Origin: an uncultured Fretibacterium sp.
Lineage (GTDB): Bacteria; Synergistota; Synergistia; Synergistales; Aminobacteriaceae
Reading direction: 5' to 3'
Assembly: GCA_937915835.1 (NCBI GenBank)
Contig: CALGHA010000151.1
Location: 1-64,000 of the forward strand
Length of the DNA: 64,000 nucleotides
The notes below the pieces were generated by a model. That model had not been told where the DNA came from. It made no database searches and saw only the letters and a program-made list of their open reading frames with translations. Below, in pieces: positions 38,887-48,139 of this stretch (positions are counted from its first letter, which is position 1; every line of letters starts with the position of its first letter). The position numbers and the translations under genes are program-made.

Positions 38887-40404
38887 ATGTGTATGACAAT
38901 TCTCGTCGGGAAAAAAGCCTCATCAACCGGAGAAGTCCTAATCGCTCATAATGAGGACGCTCCAGGACGTTATATCATGCAAACTCATATTGTCAGCGAG
39001 AAACACAGAGAGCCGGGAAATTTCATCAAGTTTGAAGCTGATATGTCGAGTTTGGAACTTCCGGAAGAGCGCGCGGGGTTATTCTGGTCGGAAGCAAAAA
39101 CTTTCAATCCTGAGAGGCCCGGCCCATCATTCTGCGATTTATACGTTAATAGCTATGGAGTTGTGATTTGCACGAACAACTGTGAATACTCGAAAGAAGA
39201 CAAGCCCGAGTTGAAAAATGGCGGAATCGGCTACGGATTAAGAAGGCTCGTTGCTGAAAGGGCACATTCCGCGAAAGAGGCCGTGAAGATTGCGTGTGAA
39301 CTCGTCGACGAATACGGCTATGCTTCAAGCGGAAGAAGTTATGCGTTTGCTGACAAGGACGAAATTTACGTTATGCAGATTGTTCACGGAAAACATTACG
39401 CGATTTCTAGAGTTCAAGACGATGAAGTCGCGGCAATCCCCAATCATTACACGATACATGAGCCGGAAAATTCGCAAGAGCTGATTGATTATGCGATTAA
39501 GCGGGGCTGGTATGAACCTGACGACGGAGCTTTTGACTTCGCGAAAGTTTATCAGGCCGAAAATTCGTATATGGTCGAGAAAAATATTTATCGGCATATT
39601 CGTGCGCTTGAGATTTTGCTTGATGAGAAATTCCCGGAAAATTCGCCCTTGCCGTTCTCGGTTAAGCCGTCGCGAAAAGTTAATATCGCAATGCTCAAGG
39701 AAATTTTACGTTCACATTATGAAGACGCTTCACACTTCACAAAGCCTTTGACAATTTGCAACATTGACACGCTTGAAAGCACGATAATTGAGATTAAAGA
39801 TAATCCCGAGAAAATAATTTTGCGTCGAGCATTAGGCCGTCCGTGTTGTTCGCCATATTTGACGTGGGGGATTAATTCTGTTCGTGAGGGTTACGAGGAA
39901 AAAGAGCCGGAATTATCTTTAGCTGAACATTTCAAGACTAAGCCGGAAGATTTGGACTGGAAGGATAACGCGTGGTTTCGAGCGATGGAAATTCAGGCGG
40001 CATGTGATATTTGTCATTATAAGGCTGAAATTGTCCGTGAAAGAGTTGCAGAGTTCGAGGCAAAATCGGGCGATGAGTTATTCGACGAAAAGGAAGCTGA
40101 AAAATTTATGTGTTCGCTGAAGTCTGAGCTTGGAATTATTGACTGTGAAGCCGTCGGCAAAATTGAGAAGGGAAAAAGTTTTCGGGTAAAAATTCCTGAG
40201 TGTATTAGTCTCGAAATCTCAGAATGTTTATGCGGGCCGTCATATCTTGATGTAAGCAAATGGTCGAAGTGTTCAGGAATTAACGGTAACGAATTAACTT
40301 TTGAGGCTGGCGAATGGATTAATGACGCTGTACCGTGTTTCATGGATTTATACTTGAAACTTGGTAAAAATTGCGTAGGCTGTGTAAAAATTCAAGTCAG
40401 GTAA
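38887..40404 (+). CDS. Dipeptidase, peptidase family C69 (PepD type)
   Basis: N-terminal nucleophile hydrolase of 505 aa. The sequence begins MCMTILVGKKAS; after Met removal Cys2 becomes the nucleophile, as in C69 dipeptidases. LIAHNEDAPGRY, VICTNNCEYSKED and GIGYGLRRLVAERA are family features. No signal peptide is present, so it acts in the cytoplasm, likely on dipeptides. AGGAG lies about 11 bases before the ATG. Peptide use fits an amino-acid-fermenting organism, but the substrate is not shown by sequence. Confidence 0.9.
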   Translation: MCMTILVGKKASSTGEVLIAHNEDAPGRYIMQTHIVSEKHREPGNFIKFEADMSSLELPEERAGLFWSEAKTFNPERPGPSFCDLYVNSYGVVICTNNCEYSKEDKPELKNGGIGYGLRRLVAERAHSAKEAVKIACELVDEYGYASSGRSYAFADKDEIYVMQIVHGKHYAISRVQDDEVAAIPNHYTIHEPENSQELIDYAIKRGWYEPDDGAFDFAKVYQAENSYMVEKNIYRHIRALEILLDEKFPENSPLPFSVKPSRKVNIAMLKEILRSHYEDASHFTKPLTICNIDTLESTIIEIKDNPEKIILRRALGRPCCSPYLTWGINSVREGYEEKEPELSLAEHFKTKPEDLDWKDNAWFRAMEIQAACDICHYKAEIVRERVAEFEAKSGDELFDEKEAEKFMCSLKSELGIIDCEAVGKIEKGKSFRVKIPECISLEISECLCGPSYLDVSKWSKCSGINGNELTFEAGEWINDAVPCFMDLYLKLGKNCVGCVKIQVR

Positions 40405-40421
40405 ACGCGCTCAGAAAAAAA

Positions 40422-40451
40422 TTGACGGCAAAATATAACACGTTCTATTTT
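40422..40451 (+). promoter_or_regulatory. Sigma-70-like promoter before the nuclease gene
   Basis: TTGACG at 40422-40427 and TATTTT at 40446-40451 are spaced by 18 bases. They would start transcription about 30 bases before the ATG at 40486. The -35 matches consensus at 5 of 6 positions. Confidence 0.5.
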
Positions 40452-40485
40452 TATGACGAGAAAAAATGAAGGAGTGAAAAATTTT

Positions 40486-41079
40486 ATGGCGAAAAAGAAA
40501 TCTCAAAGTGTAACCCTCGAAGACATAATCAAAATTGGCCCGAAGAAATTTATTGTTATCCTGATTGCGGCGGTAATCATGTACTTTTTCGGCGGCGATG
40601 ACTTTTTGAACTTGAAGGACACAGAACAGGTTGATAATGACAATTCAGGCTTCACGACGGGAATTGTTACGCGGGTTGTTGATGGTGACACGGCAGTAAT
40701 AAAAGTTGACGGTCAAGATATACGCGTTCGTTTTCTCGGTGTTGATACTCCGGAGACAGTTCACCCGAATAAGCCCGTGCAATATTACGGTAAAGAAGCA
40801 AGCAATTTCACGAAAGATTATCTCAACGGCAAACAAGTTTGGCTGGAATACGACGCTTCACCGACTGACAGATATAACCGTCATTTAGCGTATATTTGGA
40901 CATCGAAGCCGAAGACTATTAACGAAAGCACAATGCGTAAAGACATGTTCAACGCGAGATTATTACTCGGAGGCTACGCAAAAGTCATGATAATCAAGCC
41001 TAATAAACGTTACGAAGATTTATTCAAGAAATTTGAGGCCGAAGCTAAGAACTCGCGTAAAGGTTTATGGGGCGAATAA
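40486..41079 (+). CDS. Membrane-anchored thermonuclease (SNase-like)
   Basis: Staphylococcal-nuclease-fold protein, 197 aa. An N-terminal hydrophobic segment (about residues 20-38) with a lysine-rich start anchors it so that the nuclease faces outward. SNase motifs are VVDGDTAVI, VRFLGVDTPE, LEYDASPTDRYNRHLAYIW and KGLWGE; the catalytic Arg, Asp and Glu positions are present. I chose ATG 40486 because the AAGGAGTG SD lies just before it. Possible roles include nucleic-acid scavenging. Confidence 0.9.
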   Translation: MAKKKSQSVTLEDIIKIGPKKFIVILIAAVIMYFFGGDDFLNLKDTEQVDNDNSGFTTGIVTRVVDGDTAVIKVDGQDIRVRFLGVDTPETVHPNKPVQYYGKEASNFTKDYLNGKQVWLEYDASPTDRYNRHLAYIWTSKPKTINESTMRKDMFNARLLLGGYAKVMIIKPNKRYEDLFKKFEAEAKNSRKGLWGE

Positions 41080-41139
41080 AGCGTTATGTTATACTGAGAA
41101 TTTGCAAAATATCATTATAATTCAGGAGGAAAATTTTTC

Positions 41140-41832
41140 ATGTTAGGTTATGGACTTGATCCGACTATGATTTTGTTAATCCCCGCAGTCTTATTGTCAA
41201 TGTGGGCACAATCCCGCGTTCAGTCAACTTTCAATCAGTACAGCCAAATTGCCGCACGAGGAGGAGTTACAGCTGACAGCGTCGCAAGAATGCTTCTCAC
41301 TCTCTACGGAATGGCCTCAATGCCGATTAATCACGTTGCCGGAAATCTCACGGACCATTACGACCCTCGCAACAAGACGTTAAATTTATCCGACGGCGTT
41401 TATGGCAATCGAAGTATCGCGTCAATCGGAGTAGCGGCTCATGAAGTCGGTCACGCAATCCAACATCACGAGGCTTATTCACCGTTAATCTTTCGAAACT
41501 CAATCGTCCCGGTCGTAAATATCTGCTCGAGCGCGTCAATGCCCTTGTTCCTGATCGGCTTGGTCATGGGAAATCGTTTGCTCGTCAACATCGGAATTAT
41601 GCTTTTCACGGGAGCTTTAGTGTTTCATCTTGTTACGCTTCCTGTCGAGATTAACGCGAGTTCACGGGCTTTAGCTTTACTCGAACAGACACACACGCTT
41701 GACCGCGAAGAATTGGCCGGAGCTAAGAAAGTTTTGACGGCGGCGGCTTGGACTTACATTGCGGCGGCTTTAATGTCAGTGTTGCAGTTAATCAGGCTAA
41801 TTTTAATCAGCAAGTCATCACGGAGGAATTAA
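41140..41832 (+). CDS. Membrane zinc metallopeptidase, YugP family
   Basis: Integral membrane protein of 230 aa. Zinc motif AAHEVGHAIQHHEAY (HExxH, near residue 103) lies between hydrophobic segments at the N-terminus, in the middle and at the C-terminus. LNLSDGVYGNRSIASIGVAAHE is conserved in the YugP/DUF neutral zinc peptidase group. An AGGAGG SD is followed by AAAATTTTTC and the ATG. rsmB begins four bases after its stop, so the two are co-transcribed. The physiological target is not known. Confidence 0.9.
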   Translation: MLGYGLDPTMILLIPAVLLSMWAQSRVQSTFNQYSQIAARGGVTADSVARMLLTLYGMASMPINHVAGNLTDHYDPRNKTLNLSDGVYGNRSIASIGVAAHEVGHAIQHHEAYSPLIFRNSIVPVVNICSSASMPLFLIGLVMGNRLLVNIGIMLFTGALVFHLVTLPVEINASSRALALLEQTHTLDREELAGAKKVLTAAAWTYIAAALMSVLQLIRLILISKSSRRN

Positions 41833-41835
41833 CTT

Positions 41836-43167
41836 TTGCGCGGAATTGAAGCGGCCTTAACGATATTAATTCATGACAACGGAACCGGCCAATTTCCAAC
41901 GGAAGCATTAAGAAAACTCGCTGACCGTGAAAAAATGAAGGGGACTGATATATCCCTCGCGTCCTCGTTGATTTATATTGTGATGAGGCGTAAAGAACTC
42001 TGGGAAAAAATTGCCGGCGATTATCTTCGTTCACGTGAAAAACTTCCTGATCCCGTCGTAATGGCCGTAACAATGGGAATTGGCGGACTTCTTGAGTTGC
42101 GTAGATTTTCAGGAGGAGTGTTGATTAACGGGATTATCGAATACCTCAAGCACAATAAATCCCTCGCAAAATATTCTTCGCTGGTCAACGCAATTCTTCA
42201 TAAAGTCATCGAAGCTCCGGGAAACAAACTCGAAAAGTTCAGTAAGTCATCATCTCCCCAAGCCCGCGCAATGTTCGCTGGAGTTCCAACATGGACATTA
42301 CCCGCATGGTCCCGAACTTGGAATAATTCTGAGTTGTTCGAGATTTTCGCGATGATGAATAATCCCTCGTATTCGTCACTGAGAGTTTCGCCGGGAAAAA
42401 ATTTTGAGAGTGAAGATTTAAGCTATCACGTCTCGGAATATTCAGGAGCAATAAATCTTCATCAGTCAATTTTGCCGCTGAACGTTCCGGGCTTCAATGA
42501 GGGAATTTGCACGGTTCAGTCTGAAAGTTCGATATTGGCCGCGTCGCTTGTGAAAAAGTTTTATTCTGGGAAAAATATTATTCTCGACATGTGTTCGGGA
42601 CGAGGGATTAAGGCCGGTCAAGTCTTGCAGGAAAATCCTGGCGCAAAAGTTGAATGCTGGGAATTATCAGAAAAACGCTCAAAGAGTGCTGAACATGAAC
42701 TTGAAAGATTAGGCGTTCGGGACCGAGCGATTATGAAGGTTGGCGACGCGTTAAACCTTGAGCCGTTCGATAAAGTTTCGTTCGTAATGCTTGACGCTCC
42801 TTGTTCATGCTCCGGAACTTGGAACAGGAAGCCCGAATCAAAATGGCGGCTTGACTGGGGAAAATTTGACGCAATCGTTGACACTCAGAAAAAGCTGCTT
42901 GAACGTGCCGTGAACTTATGCGAGAGTGGAGGACATATTCTCTACATCACTTGCAGTTTATTCAAACAGGAAAACGAAAACGTCATCGCCGAAGTCCTAG
43001 CGAAACATCAAGAATGCGCGGAAGTCTCAAGTTTTATCACATGGAACGAAAATTGCTTTAAGCGCGGCAAACCTTACGGAATTTACATTTTGCCGGTTAA
43101 TTCTTGGCTCGACGGGTTTTATTGCTCGTTGATATTGAAACGTGAAAAAGGAGGATTGAGAATTTGA
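41836..43167 (+). CDS. rsmB: 16S rRNA m5C967 methyltransferase, RsmB
   Basis: SAM-dependent RNA cytosine-5 methyltransferase. The N-terminal NusB-like helical domain (residues 1-140) precedes the NOL1/NOP2/Sun domain, with the SAM motif ILDMCSGRGIKAGQ and the two catalytic cysteines in LDAPCSCSGTW and ITCSLFKQEN. It has 443 aa. The start is TTG with a GGAGG SD upstream. It overlaps the PASTA gene by four bases (TTGA), and AAGGAGG inside its end is the SD for that gene. This rsmB position near rpe is shared with Firmicutes. Confidence 0.92.
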   Translation: MRGIEAALTILIHDNGTGQFPTEALRKLADREKMKGTDISLASSLIYIVMRRKELWEKIAGDYLRSREKLPDPVVMAVTMGIGGLLELRRFSGGVLINGIIEYLKHNKSLAKYSSLVNAILHKVIEAPGNKLEKFSKSSSPQARAMFAGVPTWTLPAWSRTWNNSELFEIFAMMNNPSYSSLRVSPGKNFESEDLSYHVSEYSGAINLHQSILPLNVPGFNEGICTVQSESSILAASLVKKFYSGKNIILDMCSGRGIKAGQVLQENPGAKVECWELSEKRSKSAEHELERLGVRDRAIMKVGDALNLEPFDKVSFVMLDAPCSCSGTWNRKPESKWRLDWGKFDAIVDTQKKLLERAVNLCESGGHILYITCSLFKQENENVIAEVLAKHQECAEVSSFITWNENCFKRGKPYGIYILPVNSWLDGFYCSLILKREKGGLRI

Positions 43168-44378
43168 GAAGTCATAAAGGAGGCGTTGTTCTCTGGACAT
43201 TATTCATCGTAACAGGAATAGTTTTTGCGTCCGGAGCTATTGCCGTCTACACCGTGTTCATCAAGCCTGAAGGGAAATCTACAGTGCCGTCATTCAACAA
43301 TCAATTTATCAGTGATGCCGTCGCTGAAGCTGAAAAATTAGGGCTCGTCGTTCAGCTTGAAAATGTCGCGTCAACTTTACCCGAAGGAAGAGTTTTAGCC
43401 CAAGCTCCTGATGCCGGAACTGAGTTGCGAAAAGGTCAAGTGATAATTCTTCAGGTCAGCAGAGGCGGAGAACTTTATGCTGTGCCCGACGTTCGCGGAA
43501 AAAGTTTAACGGACGCTCAGAACGAGATAAAATCTTCCGGGTTTGCTCTCGGCGATATCGTGAAAATTCGGGAGAATAATATTCAGGCCGGGAATGTCAT
43601 AGCACAAAGCCCAGCACCTGACGTGAGAATTGGAAGCGGACGAAAAATTGACTTGCTCGTTCAGGACGGAACTCCTCAGAGTGAAATTGTCAAAGTTCCC
43701 GACGTTAATCGAATGTCCGAACAGGAAGCCCGTGATGCTCTTGACGCTGTCGGCTTGAAAGTTAATGCGATTGATAGAGTTTACAGCCCGTTAGTTCCTG
43801 AGGGATTAGCGATTGAGACCAGACCGGGAGCAGGAAGCACAATGCGTGCAGGTCAAGGAGTTACGCTCAAGCTCGCAAGTCAACGAAGGCCGGCAGGATT
43901 TATGGACGCTAATACGACATCGACGACGACGGCAAACGGAAGCGTCAGACGCGTAACAAGTCAGCCTAATTCTTCACAGTCAACAAATCAGGCTCCAGCT
44001 CAGACGCAAAATAATCAAGCTCAAGCGTCTCAACAGAAAACTTCAACGACAACAACGCCAGCCGTGACTACACAGAAAGCTCCAGCGTCAACTCCGGCTC
44101 CGGCTCCTCAGCAGAAAACGGCCGCGACTACTCCAGCAGCTTCACAGCCAGCTTCATCAGGAGGAAACAAGACAGCTAGAATACGTTATGTTGTGCCTCC
44201 GATTGCCAAGCCGATGAATTTACGCGTTGAACTCACGGATCCTTCGGGAAAACGCGACGTTCTCAATAAACAGGTCAGTGCGGGCGAGAACATTAACACG
44301 ACGGCGAAATATTCTCAAGAATGCGTAATCACAATTTACTTAGGCGGCGCATCCGTCTGGCAGGAAAAACAGAGGTAA
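43164..44378 (+). CDS. PASTA-domain membrane protein without a kinase domain
   Basis: It has 404 aa. One N-terminal helix (about residues 10-32) is followed by three PASTA repeats, roughly residues 40-105, 106-175 and 176-245. Each has the form VPxxxxxxxxxAxxxLxxxGL with later VIAQSPxPG-type turns. Then comes a Ser/Thr/Gln/Ala/Pro-rich linker (about 250-340) and a small C-terminal beta-domain. PASTA domains bind muropeptides or peptidoglycan in kinases and PBPs; here no kinase or transpeptidase domain is present. It lies exactly between rsmB and rpe, where Firmicutes carry prkC. The start is TTG with a good SD. Confidence 0.85.
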   Translation: MRSHKGGVVLWTLFIVTGIVFASGAIAVYTVFIKPEGKSTVPSFNNQFISDAVAEAEKLGLVVQLENVASTLPEGRVLAQAPDAGTELRKGQVIILQVSRGGELYAVPDVRGKSLTDAQNEIKSSGFALGDIVKIRENNIQAGNVIAQSPAPDVRIGSGRKIDLLVQDGTPQSEIVKVPDVNRMSEQEARDALDAVGLKVNAIDRVYSPLVPEGLAIETRPGAGSTMRAGQGVTLKLASQRRPAGFMDANTTSTTTANGSVRRVTSQPNSSQSTNQAPAQTQNNQAQASQQKTSTTTTPAVTTQKAPASTPAPAPQQKTAATTPAASQPASSGGNKTARIRYVVPPIAKPMNLRVELTDPSGKRDVLNKQVSAGENINTTAKYSQECVITIYLGGASVWQEKQR

Positions 44379-44382
44379 TATC

Positions 44383-45066
44383 ATGCGTGAAATTTTACTT
44401 GCACCATCTTTATTAGGAGCAGACCCGTTAAATCTTGAAAGCTCGATTAAAGCGCTGAAAAATAATTATGACTGGCTTCACTTGGACATTATGGACGGTC
44501 ATTTTGTGAGAAATCTTTCATTCGGGCCGGACGTTGCAAAAGCTCTCAGGAAGAAATTTCCGGATGACTTTATCGACGCTCATTTGATGATTGACGAACT
44601 CGAAACTATTTTACCGTTGTTCATGAATGCCGGAGTTTCGTTAATCACAATTCATGCCGAGACAGAACCGCATTTGCTTCATGCTTCACTCAGCGAGATT
44701 AAGCGTGCAGGAATTTTAGCAGGAGTTTCACTTTGTCCCCCAACTCCAGTGAGAAATATTGAGAGCGTCTTAGAATTGGCCGATTTAGTGTTAATCATGT
44801 CGGTAACGCCGGGCTTCGGAGGTCAGAAATTTATTGAGAGTTCACTTGAGAAAGTCAGGGAATTAGCGAGCTTAAGAGAAGTTCATAAATATAATTACAA
44901 GATTGAGATTGACGGCGGAATAAATGAGAATAATATTACTCGTGCTGTACTTGCCGGCTGTGATGTGATTGTAGCAGGAAGCGCAGTGTTCAAGAACGAG
45001 AAACCTGATGAATGGCTTGAAAATGTCCGCAGAAAAATTAAGGAGGCAATGAAAGATTTTGAATGA
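44383..45066 (+). CDS. rpe: Ribulose-phosphate 3-epimerase
   Basis: Interconverts ribulose-5-phosphate and xylulose-5-phosphate in the pentose phosphate pathway. TIM-barrel of 227 aa with APSLLGAD, LHLDIMDGHFVRNLSFGP, DAHLMI, TPGFGGQKF and DGGINENN, covering the metal ligands and both catalytic Asp. It starts five bases after the PASTA stop and overlaps rodZ by eight bases. Confidence 0.96.
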   Translation: MREILLAPSLLGADPLNLESSIKALKNNYDWLHLDIMDGHFVRNLSFGPDVAKALRKKFPDDFIDAHLMIDELETILPLFMNAGVSLITIHAETEPHLLHASLSEIKRAGILAGVSLCPPTPVRNIESVLELADLVLIMSVTPGFGGQKFIESSLEKVRELASLREVHKYNYKIEIDGGINENNITRAVLAGCDVIVAGSAVFKNEKPDEWLENVRRKIKEAMKDFE

Positions 45067-45928
45067 TGAGATGAATGATGCCTTGATAGCTTTGGGGCAG
45101 CAAGTATTAGAACGCCGTGAAAGTATCGGAATGACGCTCGAAACAGTATATGACAGAACGAAAATTAGGCCTGAATATTTGCGCGGAATTGAATCCGGAG
45201 ATTATAAAGGTTTTCCCGAAGTCGTGTACATTAAGGGCTTTGTCCGGACATACTTGAAGTTAATCGGAGCTGAAGACTTGCAGGAAGATTTTATGAATGA
45301 GCTTGATAAACTCGACAAGACTAAATCACCTCGTAAGCAGGAGAACAAGCCTAACAACATCAGCAAAATTCTCAACAACGGCTCATCAATCCCGAAAGGT
45401 TTTAAGCCCGCCTCGCATTTCTGGTTATTCCTGGTGCTAATCACAGCTCTTCTCGGAACTGCCGCTTATGTCTGGTACGCGATAACTTACGGAGGATTTG
45501 ACCCGAAAACGTTTGAGTTCTTCAAGTTCGGCAACAGCAATAATAATCCCCCGACAATAATTTCATCAGGAGATTTAGGCGTAATCGTCGACGGAGAAAT
45601 TGAGAGCGTAACACTTTCAGAAGATGAGACTGTCTCAGAAGAACCTGAAACTGAACCAGAGCCTTATATTGAAGTTCACGCAATTAATGACGTATGGATG
45701 AGTGTAGCTTTTGGGAATGCTCAGCCAATTTTCAGAAGGACTTTGAAGCGCGGTGAAGTTATGCGATGGGATTTGACGAATTACGCCCGCATAAATTTTG
45801 GACGACCGAGTGCGGCACAAGTTATTCTTAACGGCAAAGATTTAGGCATAGTGAACCCGTCAGCGAAGAGATCCGAGACATATATTTACAATCCCGACGG
45901 AACTTTCAGACGCTCCGGCACAAGATAA
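45059..45928 (+). CDS. rodZ: RodZ-like cell-shape protein
   Basis: Cytoplasmic Xre-type helix-turn-helix (residues ~10-75, with LEVRES-like ERRESIGMTLETVYDRTKI and YIKGFVRTYLKLIG), then a basic linker, one membrane helix (about residues 118-138), and an extracytoplasmic DUF4115-like domain that ends in NPDGTFRRSGTR. This is the RodZ layout, linking MreB to the membrane. The start is TTG and overlaps rpe. It is the last gene before a terminator; the other shape genes lie at the far end of the window. Confidence 0.88.
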   Translation: MNDEMNDALIALGQQVLERRESIGMTLETVYDRTKIRPEYLRGIESGDYKGFPEVVYIKGFVRTYLKLIGAEDLQEDFMNELDKLDKTKSPRKQENKPNNISKILNNGSSIPKGFKPASHFWLFLVLITALLGTAAYVWYAITYGGFDPKTFEFFKFGNSNNNPPTIISSGDLGVIVDGEIESVTLSEDETVSEEPETEPEPYIEVHAINDVWMSVAFGNAQPIFRRTLKRGEVMRWDLTNYARINFGRPSAAQVILNGKDLGIVNPSAKRSETYIYNPDGTFRRSGTR

Positions 45929-45941
45929 TGTAATTCACACT

Positions 45942-45981
45942 CAGCAGGTTTATTTACGTAATTGGCCTGCTGATTTTTATT
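45942..45981 (+). terminator. Terminator after rodZ
   Basis: CAGCAGG at 45942-45948 pairs perfectly with CCTGCTG at 45966-45972 over a 17-base loop, extended by one T-A pair, and is followed by ATTTTTATT. It ends the rsmB-rodZ unit; the loop is long, but the T-run supports the call. Confidence 0.7.
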
Positions 45982-45983
45982 GC

Positions 45984-46011
45984 TTGAAACGAATGTTTTT
46001 AGGCGTTATCA
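45984..46011 (+). promoter_or_regulatory. Candidate promoter for lepB
   Basis: TTGAAA at 45984-45989 and TTATCA at 46006-46011 are spaced by 16 bases, just after the rodZ terminator. A new promoter is expected here. The -10 is weak. Confidence 0.35.
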
Positions 46012-46064
46012 TTTATTCTTCACTATTAAGAAATTACACACATGAACGGAGGAATTATTCATAA

Positions 46065-46610
46065 ATGGCAGCTGAGGCAGTAAAACCCTGGTGGCGTGAG
46101 ACAATTGAAACTATTATATGGGCATTCGTTCTAGCAATGATAATCCGGACTTTTATCGTTCAAGCATTCTGGATACCGAGCGGCTCAATGATTCCGACTT
46201 TGGAAGTTGGCGACCGAGTTTTAGTTGCGAAATTCTGGAACGTCTTCTTTGAACCTAAGCGCGGCTCACTTTACGTTTTTCGTTATCCTGTTGACAAGGA
46301 GCGTGATTTTGTGAAACGTTTAATAGCAGTTCCAGGTGACATTGTCGATATTCGAAACGGAATTGTTTATATAAACGGCGAGCCTACGGATGAACCTTAT
46401 GTGAAGCATCATGATTATTTCACTATGAGGCCGAGCAATCTTTTCCCTGAAGTTCCGTTCAAAGTTCCAGAGGGAAAATATTTCATGCTTGGTGATAATC
46501 GCAGCAATTCTCAGGACAGTAGATATTGGGGATTTGCAGATATTGACGACATGAGGGGGCCTGTATTCTTTCGTTACTGGCCGCTCGACAGAATAGGGAT
46601 CCCGAAATAA
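46065..46610 (+). CDS. lepB: Signal peptidase I
   Basis: Membrane serine protease that removes signal peptides. One N-terminal helix is followed by the catalytic Ser in IPSGSMIPTLEVGDRVLVAK and the catalytic Lys in DFVKRLIAVPGD. GDNRSNSQDSRYWGF is the conserved box E. At 181 aa it is the short Gram-positive-like size. A GGAGG SD precedes the ATG. It leads a unit with rbgA, starting four bases after its stop, and rnhB. Confidence 0.95.
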   Translation: MAAEAVKPWWRETIETIIWAFVLAMIIRTFIVQAFWIPSGSMIPTLEVGDRVLVAKFWNVFFEPKRGSLYVFRYPVDKERDFVKRLIAVPGDIVDIRNGIVYINGEPTDEPYVKHHDYFTMRPSNLFPEVPFKVPEGKYFMLGDNRSNSQDSRYWGFADIDDMRGPVFFRYWPLDRIGIPK

Positions 46611-46614
46611 TTTC

Positions 46615-47469
46615 ATGCCTCGAACAGTCTGGTATCCCGGCCATATGGCTCGTGGAACTCGAAAACTTTATGAACTCGTTAATAAACTTGACGTAATCGT
46701 TGAAGTTCGTGATGCCCGCGCTCCTGCGTCAACTTCTTCGCCGTTAATAAAATCTCTCGCGAAAATTAAGCCGGTAATTCATGTTTTGTCGCATAAAGAT
46801 TTAGCTGAAGACGAAAAGTTAAAGTTATGGCTAAATTCGCTGAAGTTCACGTATTCTGCAGATTTGAGAAAACGAGAAGGCCTCGCGAATATCAAGAAAG
46901 CAATCATGAAGTTCAAGCCGTCTCATCGTGAAGTTCGTCTTGCTGTCGTAGGAATTCCGAACGTCGGGAAATCTTTATTGCTGAACTCGTTAATCGGCAA
47001 ATCAAACGCTTCAGTCGGAAATATTCCGGGCGTAACTAAATCCGTGAGCTGGTACAAGAACGAAGGAATGTTAATCGTCGACAGTCCAGGAATTTTAGAC
47101 CCTCATGCTGAAGCCGGTGCGCATTTAATTCTTTCGTGGCTTGGATGTGCAAAAGCTGAAGTTGTCGGAGGTTATGAGAATGCCGCAATTTCCCTGATAA
47201 ATTTTCTCACAGTGAAAAATCTTACGTCATTAATCCCCGTTGAAGCTGACGAAATCCCGGCTTTAACTCTTGAAGCAATCGGCCGAAAAATGGGTTGCTT
47301 AATCTCAGGTGGACGCGTGAATATGGAATTGGCCGGACAAAAATTTATCGAGGCGTTTTCAAGCGGGAAGTTCGGACGCGTGTGTCTTGAAGTTCCAGAT
47401 GGCGAGCGGGCAATAGATTTTCATGACGATAACGATATGATAAATAATGAGGCAATTGACATTGTTTAG
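46615..47469 (+). CDS. rbgA: Ribosome biogenesis GTPase RbgA/YlqF
   Basis: Circularly permuted GTPase for late 50S assembly. In order, G4 is SHKD (LSHKDLAE), G1 is GIPNVGKSLLLN, G2 falls in GNIPGVTKS and G3 is DSPGIL, followed by a helical C-terminal domain. It starts VWYPGHMARGTRKL, typical of RbgA. It has 284 aa. It overlaps rnhB by 23 bases, the same neighbour order as in Bacillus. Confidence 0.95.
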   Translation: MPRTVWYPGHMARGTRKLYELVNKLDVIVEVRDARAPASTSSPLIKSLAKIKPVIHVLSHKDLAEDEKLKLWLNSLKFTYSADLRKREGLANIKKAIMKFKPSHREVRLAVVGIPNVGKSLLLNSLIGKSNASVGNIPGVTKSVSWYKNEGMLIVDSPGILDPHAEAGAHLILSWLGCAKAEVVGGYENAAISLINFLTVKNLTSLIPVEADEIPALTLEAIGRKMGCLISGGRVNMELAGQKFIEAFSSGKFGRVCLEVPDGERAIDFHDDNDMINNEAIDIV

Positions 47470-48136
47470 AGATTTAATTCTGACACCTCGCGCAAATCTC
47501 GAAGAAGCTCATGAACTCTTGAGTGAACTCGTCAAGCGCGGCCCAATAATCGGAACTGACGAAGCTGGACGAGGAGCATTAGCAGGTCCTGTTGTTGCGG
47601 CGGCTGTGTATCTTACGGCTGAGCAGGAGAAGGAATTATTGAGGCTCAAGCTCCGGGATTCTAAGCTAATAACTCCGGCGGGGCGTGAAAAAATATTCGA
47701 GGCGATTAAGGATTTAGGCGTTTTGTGGCGTGCATATTCAGGAAGTGTTGAGAGAATTGACAAGGATAATATCTTGCGGGCTTCGTTATGGACAATGAGC
47801 AAATGCGTGAATAAACTCGCTGAAAAACTTAATCTTGAACCGGCTTGTATAATTGTTGACGGAACAGAAAGGATCTCCGGGATAAAATTTCCGCAATGGA
47901 CGTTAATAAAAGCCGATAATTTAATTCCTGTCGTGTCAGCCGCCTCAATCGTTGCAAAAGTTATTCGAGACAGATTAATGACCAAACTTGACGCTAAATA
48001 TCCTGGCTATAATCTTGCGAAGAATAAGGGTTATCCGACGAAATTACACATGGAAGCAGTGAGAGTAAAAGGGATGTCGGAAATTCACAGGGAGACATTT
48101 TGCCGAAAAATTTTACGCACTCAAGGAGGGGAGTAA
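47447..48136 (+). CDS. rnhB: Ribonuclease HII
   Basis: Cleaves the RNA strand of RNA-DNA hybrids and starts ribonucleotide excision. Active-site residues appear in GTDEAGRGALAGPVV (Asp-Glu-Gly), LRDSKLITPA, and the later Asp in IIVDG and KVIRDRLM. It has 229 aa. The ATG at 47447 lies inside rbgA; NNKGYPTKLH near the end is conserved. It is followed by the FliK-like gene after three bases. Confidence 0.96.
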   Translation: MRQLTLFRDLILTPRANLEEAHELLSELVKRGPIIGTDEAGRGALAGPVVAAAVYLTAEQEKELLRLKLRDSKLITPAGREKIFEAIKDLGVLWRAYSGSVERIDKDNILRASLWTMSKCVNKLAEKLNLEPACIIVDGTERISGIKFPQWTLIKADNLIPVVSAASIVAKVIRDRLMTKLDAKYPGYNLAKNKGYPTKLHMEAVRVKGMSEIHRETFCRKILRTQGGE

Positions 48137-48139
48137 GAA

